Shown here one piece after another: positions 32,355-43,901 of a DNA stretch of 64,000 bases. Numbering within the stretch: position 1 is the first letter of the stretch; each line of letters opens with the position of its first letter. The stretch covers positions 31,277,903 through 31,341,902 of the forward strand of contig NC_092878.1 of NCBI RefSeq assembly GCF_028372415.1, given 5' to 3'. A program made the translations under genes and the position numbers. The notes beneath the pieces are model-generated. The model was not told where the DNA came from. It made no database searches and was given only the letters and a program-made list of their open reading frames with translations. This DNA comes from Notamacropus eugenii (lineage: Eukaryota > Chordata > Mammalia > Diprotodontia > Macropodidae).

Positions 32355-32765
32355 TTAGGTGCCTACTATGTTTCAGAAATTATAAGGGCTTTACAAATGT
32401 TATCTCATTTGATCCTCACAACAACAGTGCGAAGTAGGTGCTATTATTATTCCCATTTTAAAACTCAGAAAATGGAGGAAGATAGAGGTCAAATGACTTG
32501 TCTAGGGATACACAATTAATATCTGAGGCCAAATTTGAACTCAGGTCTTCCTGACTCCAGACCCAATGCTCCATCTACCTAGCTGCCTGATTATTACATC
32601 TGAAAGGGGCTTAATAACAATTCCAATCCTATTTTACAGAAGAGAAAACTGAGGTAAATGAAGTGATTTCCCTGTGGTCACACAGGTAATGAGTAGCCCA
32701 GCTAGATTTTGAATTCATGTCTTTGACAGAAAAACTAGCACTCTTTCTATTAAACTAATCGACTG
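32355..32765 (-). mobile_element. Two MIR-type SINEs in tandem
   Basis: 32355-32592 is near full length ('gtgcctactatgtttcagaa' to 'catctacctagctgcctg'). 32600-32765 is a second, more diverged copy. Confidence 0.8.
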
Positions 32766-33394
32766 TGGAAATGAAGACCCATGAGGAAAGACTAAATTAA
32801 ATAATATTGTTTATCCTGAGGAAGAAAATAACAAACGATGATTTATGGTTTTTATGAAGGTAGGCCAAAGAGAAATGGGATTTAGTTGGAGCACCAAGGA
32901 TTTTATCTACCTAGAGAACAATGATCCAAAAGGTGGGTGAAGGAGGCTCTTGGGATCTTTTTCTCTTGATGTGTTTCAGGTTAGATCAACTTTCATTTGC
33001 CTTTGGTTTTTTAAGTGTGTGCTCATTGGGAAGCAAGGGAAGAGGTGGTATGGCTTCTTAGAGGCCTTTTCTATTTACAATGTGAGGTTTGTAAGGATGA
33101 ACCTGAGTCATCAAGACCAAGATTAAATTGTATTGTCTTCTCTTGCTTAAGAAGGCAGAGAAAAGATCCCTTTGCCTCTCAATCAATGATTTTATTAATA
33201 CAACACAAAATCTCTAAGTTTGTGGAAGATGTGGTATAGAATCAGTTGGGGCTGGTCCAGAAAAAGTTTTCTGAGAGAATAGGACTTGTTTTGGTTTTCA
33301 AAAGGCATCAGGAGAGGAGTGTGCTGCTAAAAGTTTAATTAATAATTGTCTCTCCAGAAAAAAAACCATACAAACAATACACTAAATTTAATCT
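32766..33394. other. Unclassified, possibly decayed CR1
   Basis: 'cccatgaggaaagactaaat' and the following purine-rich text faintly resemble the CR1 3' region, not enough to call. Confidence 0.3.
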
Positions 33395-33970
33395 GTATTT
33401 TTTAAAAAAGAAGTTTTTACTGATGTCTTCTGTTTTGTACATCATCCTAGTTATCTCAAGTATCCTTCTCTTTTATTCAAGTCCTCTTTGATCTTTGTAA
33501 TTTTGTTACATTCACTCAATTTTTCCATTTACGTTGTTGTGGTTACTGTGTATGTTGTTTTCTTGATTCTGTATCAGTTCCTGTTGATCTTCCCAGGCTT
33601 CAATGTATTTATCACACTTATCATTTCTTACAGCATAATAATAGTTCGTTACTACAATTCTCCAATGAATGGTCATCTACTTTGTTTCCAATTCTTTGCT
33701 ATCACAAAAAGTGCTGCTGTAAATATTTTGGTGTTTTTGGGGAGTTTTCTTCTTATTAATGGCTTCCTTAGCATATAAATCCAATAATGGAGTCTTTGGT
33801 TCAAAGAGCATGGACACTGTAGTCACTTTACTTGCATTATTCCAAATTGCTTTCCAAAATGGTTGTATTATTTCACAGCTCCACCAACAATGTGTTAGTA
33901 TACCTGTCATTACACAGCCTCTCCAGCATTGATTATTGTCATTTTTGTCATCTTTGTCAATTTAATCTAC
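33395..33970 (-). mobile_element. L1 ORF2 C-terminus and 3' UTR
   Basis: The - strand frame ending near 33677 includes THCWWSCEIIQPFWKAIWN, the L1 ORF2 zinc-knuckle region, then degenerate C-terminal sequence and the 3' UTR type seen at 3515 and 26325. Old and frameshifted. Confidence 0.85.
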
Positions 33971-34219
33971 ATTATTCGCATTTTCTAACACTTTCGTCTA
34001 AATTATCTACAGAACAATAAATCAAGCTGCGAATAATATTTGCCAATTTGCAAAGTATACATATTCACACTGATAATTTAACATTCATCTCTCAAAAGCC
34101 TATTTAAACTGGCTCCAGCACATCCTTGAAGAGGGAACACAGTCTTGTTGAGAAGTAAGTGTCTATTTTTCTGGGCTCCTTATCTACATCCATCTGAGGA
34201 TGTTTTGTATTCCTTACAG
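33971..34219. other. Intron sequence upstream of SCG5 exon 3
   Basis: Repeat-free sequence leading into the exon 3 acceptor. Confidence 0.6.
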
Positions 34220-34369
34220 GTGGTGCCCATGAAGGTCTGCAGCATTTGGGTCCTTATGGTAACATCCCTAACATTGTGGCTGAACTGACTGGTGACAACA
34301 TCCCCAAGGACTTCAATGAGGACCAGGGCTATCCAGATCCTCCAAATCCCTGCCCCATTGGAAAAACAG
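34220..34369 (+). CDS. SCG5: SCG5 (7B2) coding exon 3: proline-rich PC2-binding region
   Basis: SCG5 encodes 7B2, a secretory-granule chaperone that binds proPC2 (PCSK2) and is needed for its activation in neuroendocrine cells. This 150-nt exon starts after 'ttccttacag' and ends before 'gtaatg'. It takes one base from the previous exon and leaves one for the next. The 49 complete codons begin [10 protein letters not shown] and end [13 protein letters not shown], nearly identical to human 7B2; visible changes are F to Y in GP(F/Y)GN, S to N in DF(S/N)ED and V to I before GKT. The PPNPCP segment is the family's proline-rich element for PC2 binding. The reading frame is intact. Exons carrying the signal peptide and N-terminal domain were not found upstream in the window. 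Identification is very secure. Confidence 0.97.
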
Positions 34370-34609
34370 GTAATGGGCAAGCATACTGATGTGTTCCCAG
34401 GGAGAAATAGATTTGAGATTGTAAGCAATTGAAACTTAAAAGTGCTAATGGTAAGCATTGAGAATTACTAACAGTTCAATTCTACTGGGTAGCCCTGTGT
34501 TAGAAAGTGAAGAGGCCAAGTGAATTTAATTTGGCATACGTATATCAGTCATGAGGCCCAGATATATAAAATTATTTTGCCAATATTTTCTCTCACTCTC
34601 CCTCTCCCA

Positions 34610-34822
34610 TTGTTCAGTCATGTCAGACTCTTCTTGACTGTTCATGAGGTTTTCTTGGCAAACATACTTACGTGATTTACCATTTTGTTCTCCAATGGAT
34701 TAAAGCAGAGGTTAAGTGACTTGCCCAGGGTCACACAGTTAAGAAGTATCTAAAGTTAGATTTGAAGTGGTCTTCCTGACTCCAGGACCAGTGCTCTGTC
34801 CACTGAGCTATCTAGCCGTCCC
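34610..34822 (-). mobile_element. MAR1-type CORE-SINE
   Basis: Within the intron after exon 3. Tail 'ggttttcttggcaaacatac', core 'ttaagtgacttgcccagggt' and head 'gtccactgagctatctagcc'. Confidence 0.85.
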
Positions 34823-35084
34823 TCTTTTAGCTGCCCTCAATTATCTCCCCATTCTCCTTAACTTAAAAAGAAATCTTCATCACCCCCTCCCTCCAAATTC
34901 TTCCAAAATATCTTTCCCTTTTCCCACATAAGACACAGACAACTCAAGATCATCTACTCTCAGGATTATCCACACCCATTCATTTCTCCTACTTTCCCCC
35001 CGCAACTACCAGCCCTAGCATCCAGTTAGCCCCTCCCTTTGCAGGAGGTGGGGGCGGTGGGAGGAGCAAAATGCCAACAATTTA
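34823..35084. other. C/T-rich intron sequence
   Basis: Pyrimidine-rich; possibly an L2 remnant. Nothing firm. Confidence 0.35.
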
Positions 35085-35207
35085 AGATCTATTAGACTGT
35101 AAATTTTTGGGGACAGGAATTGTCTTTTGCCTCTTTTTGTACCCCAGCCCTTGGCACAATGCCTGACACATGGTAAGTGCTTAATACATGTTTATTGATT
35201 GATTGAT
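35085..35207 (+). mobile_element. L2 3' end
   Basis: 'ctattagactgtaaattttt', 'attgtcttttgcctcttttt' and a terminal 'tgattgattgat'. Confidence 0.9.
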
Positions 35208-35460
35208 CTATGTAGAGCTGGAAGGGACCTCAGGGCCCATGTAATTGACTTCATTTCTAGATGAGGACATTGAAACAGTGAAAGTGACTTGCTCAGATTC
35301 GTACATGTGGCACCACAGAGATACAAAATGGTTTCAATTCCATCATCTCACTGAATATTTATTATTATTGCTATCCTAATGTAATAGATAGGAGACGAGG
35401 CTCATCTAAGATCATATAGTAAATAGAAGAGTAGGACTGTAGACTCTGGTATTCTTCCTA
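35208..35460 (-). mobile_element. Two diverged CORE-SINE fragments
   Basis: 'tagagctggaagggacctca' (35208-35345) and 'ttattattattgctatccta' (35346-35460) in - orientation. Confidence 0.6.
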
Positions 35461-35523
35461 CTGGTCCTCTTTGAGAACAAAGGACAAACAAGATTTTTTC
35501 TGTTACACCACAGCACTTCTCTG

Positions 35524-35712
35524 AATTTAGTGTGGTAGAGTGGAAAGAGACATAGCTTTGGAGTCAGAGGACCTAGGTTCAAATTCAGCCTTATACATCC
35601 TTGGGTAAAGCCACTTCAATTCTGTGGACTGTGGTTTTCTCCTCTATAAAATGAGGGGGTTGGATGAGATGGCTTCTGATGCCCCTCCAGTTTATAGATC
35701 TGTGATTTTATT
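35524..35712 (+). mobile_element. THER1-type SINE, full length
   Basis: 'gtagagtggaaagagacata', 'agtcagaggacctaggttca' and 'atgagggggttggatgagat' define the THER1 head, core and tail. Confidence 0.85.
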
Positions 35713-37034
35713 TGCCCAATATAGATTAAGCAAAAAATCCAACTGTCAGTTCGAATACATTTTAACAGTTCTGATAAAAAAATCAGAAATGGAAGCCTGC
35801 TAAAATATTTTGAAATATTTCAGTTTAACTCCTTCCTTTCCCTCTCTGCTTTCTCCCCTCAGGTCTTCATACACTGTTTCTATGGATAATAGTGAGAGGC
35901 CTAGCATACTAGTATTTCCTATTAAAGTTGTCCTGGACTATGTTCCTCATAACTGTCATTCTTCTTAAGACATGGTAATTTCTTAATTACCAGAATAGGC
36001 TTGCATCCTGATAGACCAATGATAGGATTGGTAGCCCTGGCCTGAGGACCCCTCTGCCCCTACTTTCAGGCTCTGTTTAAAGGGAGACCTTTGTTTTTAA
36101 GCTATCACTCAGTGACTAAGGATGGAATTCCCCATTTCCTTTTCTCTGCTTTTTAACGTAACATGCAAAGAGCTACCACCTGCTATTTCTAACTCAATTT
36201 AGGATAAAATGTTTTGTCTACATATGGACCGAGTTGGAACCCAGTTTAATCTGGTTACCTGCTAGGGTTCATCACTTTCAGGGACGAATCTGTACTTTCA
36301 ATAACTCATGGATTGTGTGAAAAGGAATCCAGAGTTGGGCAGGGAGGCTGAGCGTTAGGTTCTAATAGGGTATCAACATGCCTGAATACAGCTAACCTTG
36401 TTTCTTGGTGGTGCAAATTCCTCATTATTGAAATAATTGATTTCACTGATGTTTGGTGTTATTTCAAGCATGACAGAGAGATCAGGAAAAAGTCTCAGGG
36501 ATTCCATAGGGGATGTTGAGGAGTAGACTTTGGACTTTGCTGCCTCATGAAAATCCCTTCTGGGCTAGAGCTACTAGAGAAGGTACTGAGATGGTGCAGC
36601 AATCATATGTCCTGGAAAATCTAGGAAGGAAAGAAAGTGTACTTTTAACAAGACTTTACAAAAGGAATATCTTCTATCAGACCATGTGTCTTGGGTTTTT
36701 GTTGTTGTTGTTGTTAAAAAACATGGTCACTGTAACTAACGAGAATCTAAGTGATTGCGTGTGGCAAAGCAATGTGGGTCTGCCGGCGCAGTGAAAAATT
36801 AGATTTGAAAATAGGATTGCAGGAAAACCTGAATCACTGCATGGCTCAGATCATTTCAGCCACATATTATTTGCTTGTATAATTTTAGATTCAGGGAGAG
36901 GAAAGACCTGTACCAAGTTTAAGGAACAACATTCCCCAGGGGCAGCTGGCTGGATTGATTAGACACAGCAGAGGGCCTTATTCAGGTATTTAGAAGGAGT
37001 GAGTTCAGAGTGAAACATTTTGGGTTTGAATCCT
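35713..37034. other. 1.3 kb SCG5 intron, few repeats
   Basis: A (GTT)n stretch lies at 36699-36715 and a SINE-head-like 'ggggcagctggctgg' near 36940. Otherwise repeat-free and noncoding. Confidence 0.45.
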
Positions 37035-37582
37035 CCCCATCCCTTCCATGTCTCCAAATTCTACCCATCTTTCAAGGCTCGGCTCAAGTTTTACATGCTT
37101 CACAAAGTATCAAATCCTCAGTCTGGCATTTAGACTCACTTTAGTCTGGCTCTCAACTACCTTTCTAGGCTTATTTCATAATATTCCCCCTCAAATACTC
37201 TCCTTTCTGGGCAAATTGGCCTGGTGTATGACATTCTGGCTTTCACCTCTGTACCTCTGCTCTGGTGGTCTGCCATGTCTGGAATGTTCTCCCTCCCTTC
37301 CTCTGCTTTGTAGGATCCCTAGCTTGCTACAAAGCACAACTTAAGGGCCACTTTTTACGTGAGGACTTTCTTGACCGTCACTGCAGTTGTTAGAACTCTC
37401 TGCATCTTGAAATTGCTTTGTATTTCCTTTCCTTTTCCTTGTCCTCCTTCTGTCCTTCCCCCAATGGAATATAAGTTCCTTGAATAAAGGAAATGTTTAG
37501 TTTTTTTCTTGGCATCCCTAATACCTAGTAGAGTGGTCTGCACATAGAAGGCATTTAACAAATGTTTCTTGAACTAAATTTA
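37035..37582 (+). mobile_element. L2 3' UTR, long copy
   Basis: 'tttcaaggctcggctcaagt', 'tggaatataagttccttgaa' and 'gaaggcatttaacaaatgtt' follow the L2 3' UTR to its terminus. Confidence 0.85.
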
Positions 37583-39154
37583 TAGTACATAGATCTCTTT
37601 TTCTGAATTTCTCAGTTTCTTATTCCTTGTATTCTCATTTTGGACTTAATCATATATTTCTTTATGTTATTTTTTCGTGATAAATGAGTTGAATTCTACA
37701 TGTATCATTGAAAGGTTACTATGTGTAAGGCCTTGCTAGAAGAGGGTTATGTGACACATTCACTTTTGATCTGTGAACGGAAGAGGGGAACACAAGTACT
37801 GAAGTCATAGTAATTCAAATAAGTCAAGTCAGCAAGTATTTATGTTCCGGTCATGTGGAAAAAAAAATGACTAAGACACAACTCCGGTTCTCAAGAAACA
37901 GTTCTGATGGACATTCTCAAAAAAAATTAGGAAAACAATACAAAGTGTTATCAACAGAATGTAAGCTTTATGTTCCCTGTTAGTCTTTGCATATGTAGCA
38001 CATTGCCTGGTCTAAAGTTGGTACATAATAAACGTTTATTCATTGTTTGATATCATTCGGTGCTAGACTGTATGGTATAGACCATAAATATGGATGTCCG
38101 AGAAGGAAGAGGTCAGTATGGGCTATGGTATAAGCCCCAAGTCTCAGCTTTTAGACCTCCATGCATCCAATATACTATTCTGGAAATTTAGTCTTTAATT
38201 TAAGGAAAATTTATCCTTTAATTCTCTCAATTTGCTTTCTGCGTCATTGTGGAAATGTAGGGAAATCCTCATCTATGTTGTTTCCTGGCCACAGAGATAA
38301 TATATTAAATTCTGTGGTTGGTATCTCAATTATCTGACTCCTACTCCTACGTTCTCATGACCCCAGTGGGCTCCCACCCTTCAGCATCACCCAGGAAGTC
38401 ACTTCCAGTAAAGAATTAGAATCCACTCCACAAAGTTATCATCCAAAAAATGTGTCTGAGCACCTATTTTTACTATAATCTTCTCCATTCCTACCAGCGT
38501 GACATACTGATGGTTGCAGATGTAGGGGTTAGATAACGTTCCCAGTCAGGAGATCTGAACACTGAGCAGACGCAGTAGAGCTGCATTAGAGATCTTTTGG
38601 TATGCTAATGACTTCCACATTAGGTTCATACTGTGGAGAGGCCTTGTGTGCGTTTCAGACTGCCTTCTGGAAAGACTTGGAAATACTCCAAGAAACGAGA
38701 CACAGGACATACCTGGCTGATTGTAAATAGGCGCGCATTTTCAGCACTTATTTGATGTCTCATCAGTCTTTTGAAAACTGGTCTTCACTCCTCCCCTCAG
38801 CTTCCCATGCAACCCAGACTCCTTATGTTCTTTTCTGGTTGTCTAAGGCACATAAAAGATAGGCAGAATGAATCATCTCCAGAGAATCGTAAGATCCAGA
38901 GGGGCTTTGGAGAGTGCTGAGGCTAAGGAAACTTTGTCCTCCTCTTAGCAAGGAGGGGATGGAGTATAGATGTGAAATGAGGAATATATAACATGGAAAA
39001 TATGTTAATTTATTTGACTGGACGTATTTGTTACAAGGGAGAGTTCCATGGAGGGAAGTCCTTGAGGGGTGATAGTGATGTTTTAAAAAGGCATCAATAA
39101 AACATTTACAAAAAGGAAAAACGATTTTGAAGACACTGTTTCTGAATGATAGTG
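37583..39154. other. SCG5 intron; L2 ends at about 37818-38055
   Basis: An inverted L2 end (37818-37910) is followed by a direct one (37957-38055, 'aatgtaagctttatgttccc'). 38060-39150 shows nothing recognisable. Confidence 0.5.
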
Positions 39155-39360
39155 TGGTCTAGTTAGAGAGTTGACCTTTGATTTAGTAAGACCTGAGTTC
39201 AAGTCTTGCCTTAGACCCCAGATTAGTAAACAGATATACCATACCCACTGAATATAGAATGGGTGTGTGTTAGACTAATGTCTGCCCAAGCCTGTTGCTT
39301 AACCACTGAGTGCCTCAGGCAGCTCCCACAGAGGATGTCATTCTACATCCTTGGAAGGAA
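39155..39360 (+). mobile_element. CORE-SINE variant, interrupted
   Basis: Head 'agtgtggtctagttagagag' and tail 'gtgcctcaggcagctcccac', 'gccctaccaagatgaaacca' belong to the 1640/22691 subfamily. About 40 bases of extra sequence lie in the core. Confidence 0.6.
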
Positions 39361-39471
39361 TGTCCAGGTTAGGCACTGCCCTACCAAGATGAAACCACAG
39401 ATCTGAACCGAAAATTCAAACAAGAAAATCAGAGCCTATAGCACCAGTCATGCTGGAACAGCCATTAGCCC

Positions 39472-39477
39472 AACACA

Positions 39478-39523
<46 letters not shown>

Positions 39524-39583
39524 CACACATACACACACCCCTCTGTTCAGTGACTATGGTGTGTGTGTGTGTGTATGTGTGTG
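39472..39583. repeat. (CA)n and (TG)n inverted microsatellites
   Basis: A CA run (39472-39538) is followed, after about 20 unrelated bases, by a TG run (39558-39583), so the two can pair as a hairpin. It lies about 0.9 kb upstream of SCG5 exon 4. Confidence 0.95.
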
Positions 39584-40284
39584 TCCATGTTGTTTATTAA
39601 TGCAGGAGCACATTAAAAATATGCGAACTGTACTGATTATACAAAATACACAGCATTTCCTCCTCCCCCTCCTCCGAAGGAATGCGTATCTCATATTAGA
39701 ACTATAATTAGCCCAAACTTCGCCTGAGACAAATTTAGTTTGTGGGTGGGTGAGTGAAGTGAGGTCAGGAGAGGATTGTGGATGTGGTTATGTCCTGGGC
39801 CTCCAGAGATCTAGGAGGTAAATCAAGCTACTGAGGGTCATCAGCAGGGGAGGGAGGAATCACACTTTATCTCCTATCAGTGCCCTGGGACAGAGTCTCA
39901 TTTGGCCTCATGCTGAATACAATTGTGCCCAATATATAGGAATTAACTAAGGTTTATTAAGTACTTACTGTAAGATATTTATTATATAACATTATTTATC
40001 AAATAATTTAGTGTATTTACATAAAATATATTTTATATGTAAAATAAATTGATGTCGCACTTTTCTCTAAGGAGCAAAACTGCATTTATTTTAAAATACT
40101 ATATAGAATATTATATTATAAATATATACATTATTAAACAAATTAACATTGTGTTTAAAATACAATTATTCTATTTTATGTTACATAAAAAATAATATGA
40201 TAATATTGAACCTTTCTCTAAGGAGCACAAGGTATTTCCAAAAATCTAGGCACAAACTTCACCGTATCCCTCTGAAGTAACTAG
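39584..40284. other. AT-rich intron segment with 15-bp direct repeats
   Basis: 39950-40210 is strongly AT-rich. 'tttctctaaggagca' occurs at 40062-40076 and 40213-40227, bracketing 136 bases of AT-rich sequence. Confidence 0.7.
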
Positions 40285-40400
40285 AGGGAAGTAGCCACCA
40301 TCATTTTCAGTTTCCAGATGGAGAAGAGGCCCAGAGAGGGAAAGTGATTTGCCTGAGGTCACAAAGTGAGTCAAAAGGAAGCAGGAATAGATACATGGGA
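40285..40400 (-). mobile_element. MIR-type SINE fragment
   Basis: 'gaagaggcccagagagggaa' and 'gatttgcctgaggtcacaaa' in - orientation, ending about 115 bases before exon 4. Confidence 0.7.
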
Positions 40401-40516
40401 TGCAGATGGGAATGTGATTCTGACCTTCAGTGGCCTGCCTTGTTCCTATTTACCTTTACCCATGGGGGCATGCATAAGTTGCTTGGCTTTTCTCAAAGAC
40501 TTCTGGCTGTTTGCAG

Positions 40517-40629
40517 TAGATGATGGATGTCTGGAAAACTCCCCTGACACTGCAGAGTTCAGCCGAGAGTTCCAGCTGCATCAACACCTTTTTGATCCTG
40601 AACACGACTATCCTGGCTTGGGCAAATGG
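40517..40629 (+). CDS. SCG5: SCG5 (7B2) coding exon 4
   Basis: This 113-nt exon follows acceptor 'ctgtttgcag' and precedes donor 'gtgagt'. With the single G carried from exon 3 its first codon is GTA (Val), where human 7B2 has Ala before DDGC. The remaining 37 codons include [18 protein letters not shown] and [15 protein letters not shown], essentially the human sequence with one T to S change. The exon ends on a complete TGG codon (phase 0), matching the start of the next exon. An old MIR-type SINE begins about 15-20 bases after the donor. The frame is open throughout, and the match to 7B2 is unambiguous. Confidence 0.97.
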
Positions 40630-40644
40630 GTGAGTTCAACTTTA

Positions 40645-40905
40645 ATTACTACCAATCATAGTTACTACTTATATAATGTTTTAAAATTTGCAGAGTACTT
40701 TCTGTACATCATCTCAGCTGAGCCTCAGAGCAAACCTGTGGAGTAGGTACTACAGTTAATATTATTCCCATTTGACAGTTGAGGAAACTAAGGTTCAGAG
40801 AGGTGAAATGATTGCCTACGGTTGTACTGCTAGTAGATATCAGAGGTAAGATTTGAAAGCAGGTCTTCCGGACTCCAAGTCCAGCACTCTCTTTTCTGTC
40901 CTATC
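40645..40905 (-). mobile_element. MIR-type CORE-SINE just after exon 4
   Basis: 'ttgcagagtactttctgtac', 'gttgaggaaactaaggttca' and 'gcaggtcttccggactccaa' show a near full-length copy that begins about 15 bases past the SCG5 exon 4 donor. Confidence 0.85.
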
Positions 40906-41274
40906 CTGTGTCTATATTTTCCAGACTCATTTATTGAAGGTGCTAAAGTAGAGCTAAATTAGAGAGGAAATTTGGGAGGGGAAGACTGTTTAGGAACAGA
41001 TTTATTAAAAGCCTAGGACAGGGAAGGGCCTTGAACAATTCCTCGATGATGTCATCCTTCCTGGCAGCTTCTTGACAATTGTATAGAATTAGTAGGTAAG
41101 GGTTTAAAGTAATGTAGATGAATATTTTGTTGACTAAGCATGGATAAACATGTTACTCTCTGGAATCTGGTTCTGGGTTATTTGTGTCATTTACCATGGT
41201 GTAATACATAGAAAATAGGAAATAAGGTTTTTTAAGTATGGATATATTCTTAAAATTAAGTTAAATCAATAAGT
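40906..41274. other. Unclassified intron sequence
   Basis: No recognised feature. Confidence 0.4.
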
Positions 41275-41765
41275 ATTAAGTCCATACTGTGTTTTTTTAA
41301 ACTTTTTTCTTCGCACAGAAGAATTATAGTTAATAGAAGAAACTATGAGAAAAAAACAAAGCAAAAGAGAAAAGGGTTTGCTTCACCCTGAAGTCCAGCT
41401 CCATCGTTCCTTCTCTGGATGTGGATGGAATTTTCCATCAAGAGTCCTTTGGAGATGTTTTAGGTCGTTGTGTTGCTGAGAAGGGCTAAGTCTATCAGAA
41501 ACAGTCCTTGCACACTGTGGCTGTTACTGTGTATAATGTTCTCCTGGTTCTGCTCACTTCACTCAGCATCAGTTCATGTAAATCTTTCCAAGTTTTTCTG
41601 AGGTCCCCCTGTTCATCATTTCTTATAGCACAGTAGTATTCCATTGCATTCATATACCACAATTTGTTCAGCCATTCCCCAATTGATGGGCATTCCCTCG
41701 ATTTCCAGTTCTTGGCCACCACAAAAAGAGCTGCTATAAATATTTTTGTACATGTGGGCATAATG
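41275..41765 (-). mobile_element. L1 ORF2 C-terminus and 3' UTR
   Basis: The - strand frame 41761-41495 reads PTCTKIFIAALFVVAKNW, then PSIGEWLNKLWYMNAMEYY and SEVSRTRRTLYT. It closely matches the copy at 61776. The element is 5'-truncated at about 41765 and ends in an A/T run near 41280. Confidence 0.9.
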
Positions 41766-42154
41766 TGTTTTTGAAACAGACATTTTGTTATATAACTTTC
41801 ATCTAATATGGATGGCTTCCTTTTGAGGGAGTGAGTTTCTTGTCACTGCAGGTGTTAGAGGATTTTTTCCTGGAGTTTGTTCCCACATCACTGGGTCTGG
41901 AGGGCAGGGATCCAGCTCTCAGACTCTAGTCTGGATGTATTCCCATCCAGAAGCTTGTTGTCATGTGTGGAGACACAGCTTACTCTGCCCTATGACACTT
42001 GAACCATTGGGAAAAAAACTGACAGTGTCTTAGTCCTCCATTACTAGGAGGTGGGAAGACTGCTCCTGATACCAGAATTGTTGGTTCAGCATCTGCTCCT
42101 CCCTATCTCAGTACTCAGGAGGATCAACAGGCATTATGCGAGATATATAAATCA
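41766..42154. other. Unclassified intron sequence
   Basis: No recognised feature. Confidence 0.4.

Positions 42155-42222
<68 letters not shown>
42155..42222. repeat. (ATCT)n microsatellite
   Basis: About seventeen perfect ATCT units. Confidence 0.97.
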
Positions 42223-42255
42223 CCCTTCTACCTTTACCTCCTCCTCCATGGTATT

Positions 42256-43175
42256 ATCATAGAATCTCAGAGTTGGAAGGGATCTCGGAAATCATCTAGT
42301 ACAAGCCACAGCTGAAGGTAAATTCCTGGTACAACATACCCAAGAAGTGGTCTCACAGCTTTTGCCTGAAAACCACTAATAATGGAAAACTCATTACTTC
42401 CTTAGGCAGTCCATTCCACTTTTTGATGGTGCTAACTAACAAGCTTCTTCCCCCGATACATGAAGGCCAAATTTGTCTCCTTGCAATTTGTACTCATTGC
42501 TTATAGTTCTATCCCCCTTCAGGGCGGGGAGAGGTTTAGCAAAACAAGCAATTATAATAAATAGCTAACACTTCTATAGCACGTTAAGGGTAATGAACAT
42601 CTGAGGAATGAAGGATTGGAATTCATCCTTCCCAATTCCAAGTCCAGTGTTCTCTCCACTGTGGCACTTAGTGGTCTAATCCTTCTTCCACATGACAACT
42701 CTTTGGATACTTGAAGTCAATGATCATATTTATCTTCCATTTTCTCTTCCCCAGGTTAAACATCCCTAGTTCTTCCAACCAATCTTCATGTGACATGAGC
42801 TCAAGACTCTTCACCATCCTGGTTATCTTCCTGTGGATATTTTCCCACATATCAAAGTGCTTCCTAAAATATGACTCCCAGAAGGGAACACAATACTCCA
42901 GATGTGGCCAGACAGAGTGGAATATAGTAATATTACTTCCCTCATCCTTGTCATTATTCTTCTCTTAATGCAGGCTAGGATTGCCTTAGCTTTCTTGCCT
43001 GCTATATCTCATTTTTGACTCATTGAACTTTTGGTCCATTAAACTACCTAGATCATTTGCAGATGACACTCTCCTCTATCTTACATTTTAGAAGTTGATT
43101 TTATGAACCCAGTTGCAAAGCTTTATATTTACCTATATTATATTTAATGTTATTACATTTGCCATTCTCTCTATT
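42256..43175 (-). mobile_element. CR1/L3-type LINE, long 3' portion
   Basis: It starts 'atcatagaatctcagagttg', the reverse complement of the CR1 3' terminus with its ATTCTATGA unit. It continues through 'actccagatgtggccagaca' and 'ctaggattgccttagctttc' in the order expected for one 0.9-kb element. Frames are decayed. Confidence 0.85.
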
Positions 43176-43339
43176 AGAGACTAGGTGGACCCTATCTGCC
43201 ATCATTGTAGGACTCTGGAGAGTGATTGCATCTACTCCTCTTGGTTGCTTCAATTATCAGCCTTATGCTGATGGTTTCTTAATGAAATTTATGTATCTAA
43301 CCCTAATGCCTAAATTCCACTCTGACCCTGATAGCTGCC

Positions 43340-43901
43340 TGCTTGATGTCACCTAGCTTTCCTAATGGCATCTCAAACTCGGGATTTCCAAAACAGAATT
43401 GATCATTTTGATCCTTGTTCTTGACCTGTTTCCAAACTTCTCTGTTTCTGTTGAGGACATTGTCATTCCCCAAGTCACCCAGGTGTCATCTTAGACTTAT
43501 TCTTGTCTTTCACCAATCTTATCAGTCACCAAACTTGTCAATATTCCCTCTACATCATCTCTCATATCCTTCTCCTTCTCTTTACTCAAATAGCCACTAC
43601 CTTAGTTCAGACCCTTAGCATCTCTTAGCTGGACTATTATATTAGCATCCTAACTGGTCCTAACATTGATTTCATCCTCACCTCTCTTCAATTCATTCTT
43701 CACACAGCGGGAAAAACAATTTTCTGCAGACACAGGTACACCTTTCCCTCAATGCCAATTCTGCTCCAAAATCCTTGGTGACACTGCATTGACTATAAGA
43801 TGAATTATAAACTCCTCATCCTAGCATTTAAAGCCCTTTAAAATCTTGAGTCAACCTACCTTTCCTGAATTATTTCATATCACCTACTTTTGTTACAACT
43901 T
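43340..43901 (+). mobile_element. L2 LINE ORF2 3' region
   Basis: 'atggcatctcaaactcggga', 'gtcacccaggtgtcatctta' and 'tagctggactattatattag' are L2 ORF2 landmarks. A MIR follows directly. Confidence 0.9.

Noticed and set aside
42155..42222. Short tandem repeats as a CRISPR-like array
   Set aside because: The units are four bases without spacers, in a vertebrate genome.
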